From positions 10,430,001 to 10,494,000 of the forward strand of contig OX387201.1 in the NCBI GenBank assembly GCA_947561715.1: 64,000 nt of DNA, in the 5' to 3' direction. The stretch comes from Ascidia mentula. Its lineage: Eukaryota; Chordata; Ascidiacea; Phlebobranchia; Ascidiidae. A program made the position numbers and the translations under genes. This document shows, piece by piece, positions 31,870 through 43,100 of the stretch; positions within the stretch are counted from its first letter, which is position 1, and every line of letters begins with the position of its first letter. Below the pieces are notes generated by a model. It ran no database searches and was not told where the DNA came from. It saw only the letters and a list, made by a program, of their open reading frames with translations.

Positions 31870-33580
31870 AGTGCATATGACACGGCCATGACAACTTAGC
31901 GCAAAACTAAAGTACATCTACAACAAACAGATATCCAAAGTTTTTCGGTTCTACGTCACCTAAAAAATGTAGAAAACTGCACGTATAGTAGCGGCGACAA
32001 TGACATCACACGTAAACCTTTTGCGCTGTGGCGAAAATGACATCACACAAAAGGCGCTCGCGTCGTAAAAAATGCATTGTTTAGATAGAATAGTTTTAAA
32101 CATAGGAGAATCAACAGATTACGTTACCTCAAAGGTCAGGACAAGGTTTTACATCACACAAAAATATGTCAATGTGACGTCACAAACCAAAGAGTTATTT
32201 GTCCCTAATTATCGGAAGACCAAATACTACAGCAGCAACGACACTATTCTGTATACTTCGATAAGACGGGGATAGTGCGTATTTTTGCTGCGTGACGTTA
32301 CATGACGTCATTTTGAGTGTGATGTCATAACTTTAACCCTACTTTTGTGTTGACTTTAATTGGATGATTCCAACATATCTAGAACTATATTGCAAAGAAT
32401 ACATTAGTGGTTGATTGTGGCGAATTAAATAAATCATTCATGACGCGAACTCGTAGGCAACGACACTGTCGGACAAAAAGTTGTACTATGACAGAATAAC
32501 AGTGTTGTGTTGCATAATCAGCTAATTTAGTGAGCCTTTCTCGGCGGTCTTTGCCAGCTTCAAAATTTAATTAACCCACTTCTATCTTTTGCTGTGAGTG
32601 GACAAAACGACAATGCTAAACTGACGGTTTGTCTCTGTCGTGTTTTCAAAAGTTCATGTATCACGTTAGCGATTATAAATGCTGTAACAAAAGAACAACC
32701 TGTCCCAGTAGTAACTGTTTTATTATTGCGCAACTAAATAAGACATTATAGGTCGAAACAACGCCATCTCTCTGCAGCTCAAATTAACATTAAAATCCGT
32801 TTGTTGCACTTGTTCACTTGTTGTCCCCTGTTTAATGCAAAACTATGCTAAACCAGTTTCACAATAGTTTCCATTCCTACACATAAGGCTTGCTGCCAGC
32901 ACTCGCACCACCAAAGCGCCTTCTAGACGTCACGTAACAATTGAAGGGTCGCAGTTGGTATGTCGAAAGATTTTGAAGGAATGGCATCACCGCGAACCCA
33001 ACATCAAACCTGTGCAGAAAGTCCCGGTGAGACAACATGCTGCCTGCAGGTCCTGTCAGATAAAAATGAGACCAAAAGCCATGATCTGAGAGATCGAAGA
33101 CTATGATCTAGGAGAGATCACATTATGATCTGTTAGACCGAGAACCAAGATCTGTTTATTTGTGGAAACAGTCGCAAATATATAGGGATACATCAAAGAC
33201 GAGAGAGAAACAATAATTGAAGAGATAATTGCTGCGATTACGCGACAAAGGGGACTTAGAAGAAGTAGCGCAAGTTGAAAGACGTAACGCAAGCGAGATA
33301 ACCAGCGATGGCGTCAGAAAGACGGGTGTAAATGTAAAAGAGTAGAAAGCAGTTTTAGAAGACCAAGTTTAAACAAAATATTAAAGTGTTTCGAATCATG
33401 ACAAGCCGAATTCCCTACACAATAATCTCAGTTTCGTACGATTTCGTTTGCAGGGGAAAAAATGCGACTTTGATCAGCTGTATCTCAGAACCAAGCTACT
33501 TTTGCAAAATTGTTTTTAAAGTTATGAACATCTCTTAGTTTAATTATGAACTCGTTTTATATTTACGTGTCACGTGCACT
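31870..33580. mobile_element. Non-autonomous TIR DNA element, copy A, interrupted by a solo-LTR candidate
   Basis: The left end is TTAA followed by AGTGCATATGACACGG. The right end reads CGTGTCACGTGCACT, an inverted version of the left. Without the insertion at 32942-33419 it is about 1.2 kb and aligns along its whole length with copy B at 51125-52329, with many small differences. The left flank has the TTAA seen on both sides of copy B; the right flank is TTCG here. TTAA target sites suggest a piggyBac-type mover, but the ends do not start with the usual CCC, so the superfamily is open. No transposase is encoded. Confidence 0.8.
32942..33419. mobile_element. Solo LTR candidate nested in TIR element copy A
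   Basis: A 478-bp segment that is absent from the otherwise collinear copy B. It begins TG and ends CA, and is flanked by CAAT at 32938-32941 and 33420-33423, which would be a 4-bp target duplication. A TATA-like AATATATAGG lies inside. These are LTR-retrotransposon hallmarks; family unknown. No internal region or second LTR is present, so it is a relic left after LTR-LTR recombination. Confidence 0.6.
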
Positions 33581-33901
33581 TTCGTGCAGATGTAATGAAG
33601 CAAACTACAGCCGCAGTCTTGGTCAGATATTCTTAAACTGTGTGTTGTGAAAATTTTGAAATGTCATAGGTTTCCACTGCAGAATTATGAGTATGCGTAA
33701 ATCCGTGATTTGAGTTCCAAAGTGATTTAGATAGGAAACTCACGGACCGGAATCCAAGCGCGTATTAGACGCTGCAAAATCTTAAATTTATTTTTAGGAA
33801 ATGAATCAACTCACTATAACGGAAACTTCTTGTTTTGGGCGAATTACATCTTTGAGAAACTAACGTGAAACGGTGCTAAGGAATGTTATAATAGAAAGAA
33901 A

Positions 33902-34804
33902 ATGAACCCCACGTTTATTGGCACAAATAAAGCCTATTTGGATTGCAATGTGGGTTACAGTCATCTACTCAAACATAGTAAGTGAGTTGAATAAGCTATA
34001 ATTTAAACAAAACTGTTAATTGTTTGACAATAAAGAGATAATTCATATTTAACAGACATGTGCAACCTTCGTTCATGGATAAAAGGCATCGAAATGTGTT
34101 GGAATGCAACCTTCGAGGGCATCTGTTTAAATCAGACCGGAGAATATTCATTTGTTGGCAAAAATGACCTTTTATTTAGTCTTAAAGAAGATATTGAGTT
34201 CAGTCCAGCAATTATTGATTACATGAAGTCGACAAGAGCAGGCATCTACAACCCCGTGCGGTTTACTTTTACCGCCGCGTCAATTAAAAATACTTCCATT
34301 GTTTTTCATACGGATGCCTTCGATTTAACAAACAATCAGTTGCTTGTGAAAGGAACCATGCTGTTCGTTTTAGTAGACAAAACTACAAGACGACCAAAGC
34401 CATTTTCGGATTCTCTAAAAACAGTGATCAACAAGCAGAAAACCGCTCCACGGGAATGGATGAAGCCACCTTTGAAAACCGTTCCTGCAGACGAACAGGT
34501 GTTTTTATTACAACGAAAAGTGGGTATCAGTGAATGTGATTACAATTTGCATGCAAACCATTCCATGTTCATACTCATATGTTTGGAAACCGTCGGAGTA
34601 GCTGAAGCACAAGGCTTTCCTGTAAATACTACTGGAAAGTTCAATGAATTAATGATAAAAAAGGTTGGCTATATTATTGTTGGAGAAGCGCCGTTGGGAG
34701 CAACAGTAAAGTGCCAGCTTTGGCAAACAGAAGATGAAATATTTCACTTTGTCCTTTCCACCGCAGATAAACACATCTGCTATCTTACAATGTCTTTCTC
34801 TTAA
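33902..34804 (+). CDS. Double-hotdog acyl thioesterase-like protein
   Basis: Exons 33902-33977 and 34056-34804 give 274 residues. The N-terminal half resembles a 4HBT-type hotdog: a block reading YLDCNVGYSHLLKHNM, a long helix, then VRFTFTAASIKNTSIVF and GTMLFVLVDKTTRRPKPF, where the family typically has the substrate-tunnel strands. A second hotdog-like unit starts near residue 180 (KVGISECDYNLHANHSMFI), where the D-x-x-x-H-x-N pattern of thioesterases is visible. The first unit's equivalent pattern is degenerate, so catalysis may rest on the second. Acyl-CoA or acyl-ACP hydrolysis is inferred from fold only. It lies about 320 bp downstream of TIR element copy A. Confidence 0.62.
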
Positions 34805-37197
34805 TTGAGTTGTAAATAACAGTTAACCTCAAAGTGTTTCCAAAATATGTTTCTTCAGCCGCATTATGTTGTATATATGCGATAATATAGCACATGTACT
34901 TGATGTTTGTCAGTGCGGTTTGTACTTGTCTAAATATGAACCTTTATAGCATAGCATCAATGAGAGAAATTCGGCAGCGTTATTATACGTTGGTATTCGT
35001 TTGGGTCTTGGACCTACCAAAATGTATCTCATATAGTTGCGCAAAAATTACTGTACAATGTCGCAACAGGTTAACCTACTGATTAAAATGAATTGACTTG
35101 GGATAAAAGCATGCGCGTACATATTTTCAATCATTCGCTTACATATACTAAAACGTACCATGATAGAACAAGATAAATTCAGCTCTAGTTTTTTTCAAAC
35201 ACAAAAACCTCGAAGCGCACTAAGAAGCCACGGGTGTACTTGAATAATATCAATCAGGGAGTCGAACCGCTTGTTATACGGATTCGGTTCCGGTTCGGGA
35301 TATTGAAAGTTTTTTATTATCCGGTTCAGGTTCGGTTCAAGCAAATTAGCAAATTAGAACGGTGTTTTAAACTTTAAACGTAATTACCACGAACAAGTGT
35401 GTTCTGTGCGACAACCAAAAAGACTACACCAGCAAATGCATGAGACGCCTTCACTGTGTAAATGGGTGATGCATGTAAATTAGCATTTAGAAGACATTTT
35501 CCCAAATCGTATCTTTCATGTTTCACAATAACACGGCTTCGTTGAATAGTTGCACCGAATATGTTTATCATACAACAGAGACCCACTTTTGCCAGTTATA
35601 TGAAGCAATCAAGCCTAATATAAGTATACTACATGTTTGTAAATATAAAATTGAATGCAGTCCAGATTTCCCGCGTTGTGGTACCACTGCCTTTATTCAC
35701 CGACTCGAATTTGCGGTGTATGCACAGGATCAGTGGATCACAACCTTTTTCAGCTAGCGTCCACCTTTTAATGGCACTTATTTTGCAGACCACTTTCAAA
35801 TTCCAATATCTTTTACCAATGTGAGATTTGTTTTTATTATAGTTACTTTACCCACCACTAGCATATTGTGTTATAAACAACATGCGTTCACTGAAATTGC
35901 GAACTTTTCCACTGATCTATACGCATGGTAATGCTTGGCGGCATACCTGAAAGAGCTTCGGCCTTTCACTGGTCGGGATGAACTGCATCCTACTAGTGGC
36001 ACGAATGACAATAACCAGTCATTTCTTAAATGTTTGTACTCTTTGTTTAGTCGCAGTCATCGAAAAACATGTGGGATTAAAAGTGATTTTATTACATATC
36101 ACGTTTAAAAGAAAGGAAACGTGTTTCGAAATTCTCTGTTCGCCAGGTGGCATTATCTTGCAGATCTGTTAGCAGCCTGGCATTCTTTTGAAGAAAAATT
36201 ATGTGTAACCATTTTCATGAAAAATAATGCTGGAACTGAAGAAAGATGTCTTAATTAAACTGAAAAAGTTTTGTTAACTAGGGGCCTATACTGTAAAAAC
36301 AAACAAGTCACGACGCTTCAAAATCATACAACTTCTATGCCTGTTTTCGCAAAAAAACGAGTTCTTCCTGGAGAACACACTCCTGTTTTAGCTAAACAAT
36401 TTGAATTATGACAAACCGTTCTGGACACTTTTCTCAAATTGACAAAGAATATCATCGATCCCCTCATATATTAAGGGTGTGCGTAGGCCCACCACTTTCC
36501 TGGAGACACATAAAACCTTGACGTAATTTATAGTTCCGACTTCGCGCTATTAATAGGTCTGGTGCACTGATCTATGCTCCGGATGACGATTGGCTGAAAA
36601 TGCATTGGTTTACATAAGAAATCTTCAATATAAGGCGTGGACCGCAATTATTCGTTTTTGGGGAAAATTTTACGTGTTAGCAAAAGATCTTTACCTGTAG
36701 CAATTTGACGTCAAACCCATTGTTGACGCGAGGTCGGAACCACAAATATAAAGAACTTTTGAAACATACGTTCAATTTTCATAAAGAACATCGTCGATTT
36801 GAGCATTGACGGAATATTTCTACCACACTCTGATCGTGCACCCGTGCGCCCGCGCACCAGCGCTTACGCGCGCGATTAAACAAACAAAAATTCCGCGGGA
36901 TAAGTGGACGGTTAAGGTCCTTGATTGAAAGAAAGATAAACTAGTTCCACACAAATTTGCTATTTTATCAGCAGTTTACCCCAAAAAAATAATAAACAAG
37001 CAAGATCATTCCTTTCAATATTGTGCTTACTTTTGTTTTTTTGCAGAGTTGTGCAGGCTTAATGGTACTGTAACTTAAACTACATAAAGTTTTTGTGTAA
37101 TGTATGAAGCAGTTGTGTGTGACAAATTACATCGGATTTTACAGTGTATTGTAGATCAAATCATTATAAATCTTTTAGTATCTGACCGTAAGATAAT
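34805..37197. other. Intergenic region upstream of SART3
   Basis: About 2.4 kb with no recognisable exon, RNA gene or clear repeat. There is a short run of GGTTCGG/GGTTCCGG-like direct repeats near 35280-35340. The SART3 promoter presumably lies at the right end. Confidence 0.5.
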
Positions 37198-40100
37198 ATG
37201 GATGAAAAACAAGAAGAAAACGAAAATGACATTTCCTCTGATGAAGAAAATATGGAGGAAGATGAAACTGTGATGTTAAAGGAAATGGAAGAGCTTGATG
37301 AAAAAGTATGGTTAGTTATGCATAGTTGTCTTTTCATATAACTGATGTCCATGAAAATGTAGGTAGTGGCATCACCATACAATTATCAAAATCATGTTGA
37401 TCGAATCGGTTTGCTCAGAAAAAGTGGAGAGTTTGAAAGACTAAGAAAGGCTCGAAAAGAAATGAGTACAATCTTTCCTTTAACAAAGGTAAACCTGAAA
37501 TAATTTAATAGCTTGTGTAGACTTTTCTTCAGTAAAACGCATTGAAACAACTTGTATCTATGCAGGATTTGTGGCTACAATGGCTGGAGGATGAACAAAA
37601 GTTTGCTGAAACTGAGGAAGATCATAAAAATCTGGAAGAACTGTTTGAACTTTCAACAAAAGACTACCTAAGTATGGTGGATATTGAAAATAATATCTAA
37701 AACCAAATTACAAACTTGCCATTTTATGCATATCTGTAACTGTTTGTTTGCAGGTCCAGAAATTTGGCTGGAGTATGCACAATATTCTATTCGTTTAATC
37801 GGCAGTGAAGGAGGCATCACAAAAGTAAGGTTACATGCAGTATAATTGCCTTGTTATGATTATAACAATAAAGCTTGAATGGGCCATTTAAATTAGGAGC
37901 AACAGAAAATCTGTAAATGTACAACAGTAAATTTACTCAAAACTATTTACAGTTACGTTCAAGAATGGAACGAGCGCTATCAGAAGTTGGTCTTCATGTT
38001 TCAAAGGGATCTTCAGTATGGGAAGCATACCGGGAAATTGAAAACGCCATTTTAATGACAATGCAAGCAAGTGTGACATATCATATACATTGCATCAGTT
38101 GTTCTTTTAGGGTAATTTCTGTTTCGTTTCTACAGCCTCCACCAGGCAGCATAAGTACGGCTGAACAAATCAACCAGTTGTCAGAACAAACAGAACGAGT
38201 TGGTTCCCTTTTTCTTCGCCAACTTGCTATCCCACTCCTTGGTAAAAAATATTTTTTAGTTTGTTTCTTGTTAAGCTAGCTGTGGTTTGTGTTTCAGGAT
38301 CAGTATTTCAGTTTGTTCAGGTGCATGAACAAATTGGTTGCTGCTTTTGTTAGTTCGTTAATGATGCAGGGTTGTTTTCGGCAACTTTGGCATGTTTTTT
38401 GATATGTTTTTTACAACAAATACAGATATGGAGAACACAATGTCTGAATACTTAGAATGGAGGAAAGGTGTTGAAGATGGCGATTTGCCTCCAGAAGTTA
38501 CACAAAAATACCAAGAAAACCTGCGTAATTTGGAAAAACTTTCAAAAATAGAAAATAATTTGGTAATTACATTCCCCTCTTGCTATTTGTTTGATATTGG
38601 TTAATAACAATTTGTGTTTTCACTTAATTACAGGAAGAAACAGAAATGCCCAAATTTGAAGTTTATCAGCAATACATTCAATTGGAAAAAGAGTCCAATG
38701 ATCCAGCACGGATTCAGTGTATTTATGAGCGAGCAATCAATGACAATTGTCTCAACTCAGACTTGTGGCTGCAATATATCAAATATTTGGTACAAAATGT
38801 GTTGGCTAAAATGCTTTTTTTCATAATCACTATATGTCAACAAGGGACATTAATGTTCAATGTTCTTGTTTCCACAGAATGAGACGATCAGAAGTGGACC
38901 AGTTGTTTTGTCCGTACATGAAAGAGCCATACGAAATTGTCCTTGGACTGCGATACTATGGGAAAAGTATCTGATATGTTTGGAAAAAAACAAATGCGCT
39001 ACTGAAAAGGTGAAACATTGTGTTAAATGGTATTTATATCCACATGTTTGTGACACTCTTATTATGTATTAGTAAGTTTTTTTAGACACTACTAAGTTTT
39101 TTAGAAGCTAATATTACCATTACTTTGAAAGAAAGGCTTGAATCTAAGAAAAAAAGAAAAAAGTGATTAAATGCCATTGAAATGACATTTTTTTGTGACC
39201 AAAAAGTGATTAAATGTGGGTTTGAGTAATCACGAAAACGAGTCCCTTGGACCTTTCGTGGATACACCTATGATGCCATAGGCGTCGATTCCCGCCCCCT
39301 TGCCCCCCTTTTTTAGAACTGATTAAACGTCAGCTTTTCGACATACGCCAAGGCAAGTTTTTTTTATTTTTGCAACACTGCACTGCTAAAACAACGAATG
39401 CTGCGCTGCATTTGACCGTGGAGACAATCGCTTTGCGTGTGAAGGTTACAGGATGTGTGTACCCAAAAAGTGTGTATTGCACCATCCATTGCTGTAACAG
39501 TAGCATATGCACGACCAACTAGAATCAAAACTGGTTTGATAAAATACCCATTTGCGTGTTTGAACAAAACTTGTTTCTCATTAGGTTTGCGCATTTGTAC
39601 CTTTGGTATGCGCCAATAGTAACATGTTTTAAGTCAATGTTATAAAGGTCATCCCAACTCTTGTGTTTGTGTTGCCTATTGCAACAAAAATATACTATTT
39701 CTCACCCCAAGGGAAAAAATTCGTCCTTACATTAAGGAACAATGCTACGTGTTCAAAAACATTATGCGAAATCTTTTAGACGACTTTTTCCAGGAACACT
39801 GAACGAAGTTTCTTATTCTCACAAATGATTTTGTAAATAAAATTGCCTGACCACTGGTGAAACTCGAGTTAAATTGCTTTAATGCTGTGTACCAACGCTT
39901 TGACGTGTAATATAAAACAAGAGAAGCCTAGGCAAAGTTTTTACTCGTGTTATGTCAATGTGATAAATGGTCCTATGGCCTGCCGACAAATCCCCCCCTT
40001 AGTTGCGTCACTGGCTGAATTCAACGTGACTTCAGACTTGGACAAGAATAAGACGGCCGGAGATGCCTATTGTTATGATTGGTAACAAACCGCCGCCCTG

Positions 40101-43100
40101 ATTTTTTTTTAATTGTAGAAAAAATCGATCCCTATGTATATGAGGCTACAATATGTCTTTGTACATTATTGCAATAGATTTAACATATATACCGAACAAA
40201 ACTCAAATCGTTTCTTGCTGACAGTTTGATTATACTCCCAAGGCGAATAACAGGGATGAATCTTTTTTGTAGATGGAAAAAGTTAGGAATGAAGCAATGG
40301 CTGCAGGGTTTTCTTCCGCCGGCGATTATGCACTGCTGTGGCAGACTTGTTGTGACCAAGAAAGGCGACAGTTTACTAGTAAGTATAAGTATAACAACAA
40401 CAAAATTTTAATCGTTTTGCAAATTATAGAAGAAGAACAAATATGTTACACAACACATCAAAGAAGCAAATGGTTATTTCAGTATAAATAAAATTCTTGT
40501 TGCAGTCTTAAAAATTAAATACAACGGAGCAGGGTTCGGCAACTCCTCGCACATAAAAAACCTATTTCAAAACTGAATATTGCAATAAGAACTACATTGT
40601 ATGTGTTTATAGTGTAATAGTGTGCTACACACAAAAATGTTGGCACTCATATTTATTGACATTTGGACCTAACTTGTAACCTGGAATACTGCCTTGAAAA
40701 TTGTTGCTGACCCTTAACATTTAAAAGTGAACATAATGTACATTGCCATTAACGCATAACTGGTGTAAACGGTGGCCTTTTCAAACGCTCCCAGTTGCTT
40801 GGAGAGTTTTCCTTAGAATTTTTTCCCTTTTCTGATTCTTCTCCATTTTCGTTCGGCTTGCATTCACTCGATGCACTTACTGTGGGTTCCTGTTCACGAC
40901 TTGGGAACCACATTCCAAACATATCAAACCATTCTCTGGCCCTTGCAAAAGTATTGCCCATGGTAATATCAAAAAAGGCACTGCTGCTTAGCAAGCCACG
41001 ACGTAACTAAACCGTTGTGTTGACTTTATGATCAAACTCATCATTCGTTTCCTGTACCCCTATTTCCTGTTTAAAAAGTGTTGTTGTTTTTGTCGTTTTG
41101 TTATTGCTATATGTCTCGTTAAAGGTTGTACTGATGGGGAGAAAACCTCCGCCGGAAAGTCGCTTCGTGACGTATTTTCTGCCGCGACGACTCACTTGCT
41201 TCAGACTGTCCTCATAGGTGAACTTATTTTTTTAGGTTTTAAGAAAGAAATGCTGTTTTTTAAGTGAAACGGTCATGCACCGACTCCTCGTATAACCACG
41301 TGATCTTAATTTTTATTACGTCAGCCTTCGGTGAAACTGGGGACCCTGACTATACATTGTGGTGTTACTGGGCCCGATGCGAGGCGAGGCTTCTCCAAGA
41401 CATCCAGAGAGCTCGTGAAATATTTGACGACGTTTTGAGCGATGTTGAGGCGCGAAGAAAGTGGAACATATGGCTCGATTATTTTCATCTCGAAATGTGA
41501 GGATTCCTAAGTTAAATTAAAAAAGTATTATTACAAACACGTAACACAGTATGTCACCTTAACAAAATTAGTTGAACGCGTTTTACTTACCGAAACAGGG
41601 AATGCGGGGATGTGAAAAAAGCCAGAACAGTTTTAAAAAAGGCGTTGCAAAGTACAGCTGCCGACGACGGTTCAGCCGAATCTGCTGCCGCCCGCCTGAT
41701 ACAGTTTGAACGCGAGTTGGGGAATTTGGAAGATCTCGAGGATGCGACTCGTAAGGTGGAGGGACGACTTGCTAAAGTCACCAAAAGAAAAGAAAAGGCG
41801 AGTCCGGAATTGTTGTCAAATTGATCATATGTTATGGTACTGATGTTACATCTGATCTGACAGTAAAAGATTGTGTTAATTTTTTTGGGAGATGTAGCTC
41901 ACAAATTGTGTGGCGTTCTGTTTAAGAACCAGTTTGGTGCAACAAAAATATACATTGTATGCCTTCAAATGTAAACTTGTCAGTTGTCATGTTACAACAA
42001 GGTTTTACACACCGCACGTAGTTACAACAAAATGTTTTTTGTGACGTAAGAGCATCTCAATTCATCTCTATCAATGCCTGTGAAAAAAATTAAAACCTTA
42101 AATCGATAATGTATCCGAAAGATTCGTCCTTACATGAAATATAACTCGAAACAAATTGAATAAATATTTTGTGTTGGATGAACCAAAACTGTTGCTAAAC
42201 TTTCAACCAACCACCGAAATGTTTGTTTGCATTCGACTTCACAAATCAACAAGACCTTATAAATTTCAGGTGGCAGCTCATTTTGAAAACAAAACAAAAC
42301 GACGACAATCGGCTCAACAAGGAACCAAACGGGAAAAATCATCTCCCAAGTCATCAGGGGAAGCAAAAAAGCGACATTCTGGTAAAAAAAACGTTTTCAT
42401 CTTCACCCGTAGCTTGTTGATGTTTCTTTGAGCTGTTGTCAAAGATACAGCATTGTTACATGGTGCAGTTATCATCTGTGACTTTTAGCGCCTTCACCTG
42501 ATGCCATTCCCGTGAAGCGTCAGAAGAAATTTGAACGAGGTCCCGAGAAAAGCAATGAAGAAAAAGACGCTTTCAAAATTCCATCAGGCAAGAAACCCTG
42601 CATTAATTATTGTTTACGGAATTCTGTTTGCTTATTTCATCCTTATGTGCTCAGCGCCTCCTGTAAGATTTGTGAAACCTGGTCCGAAGGCTCCTGAAAC
42701 AAGTCGTAGTGAAGAACGAAAAGTTGCAACAAACGATAAAACTTCTGGGCCTATACCAGGTTAACTGGGTTGTTTCTAGTTTTTTATTATTAATTTTTTT
42801 TATATAAAGTGAACCTGTAAAAAATGGTTGCACTTTCTACTGGAAACCAACAAGAAAGTCCACCCAAATATCTTTCCCTATGTCGCGTTGATGTTTTTCA
42901 AGTTTATTAAATCGTTTGTTAAGATTGCGTTAGTTTGTTAGATCAAGCTTGTTTTTTAAAGTATTGTTTTCGATCCACGACTTTATGCCATGATTGTGTT
43001 AGACTTGAACATTTTTCTCCCTAGGCGGTGAAAAGAAAAAAGTGGAACCAACAAAATCCGACCCGGGTAAGCAAATATATAATATTTTTCCGGCAAAATG

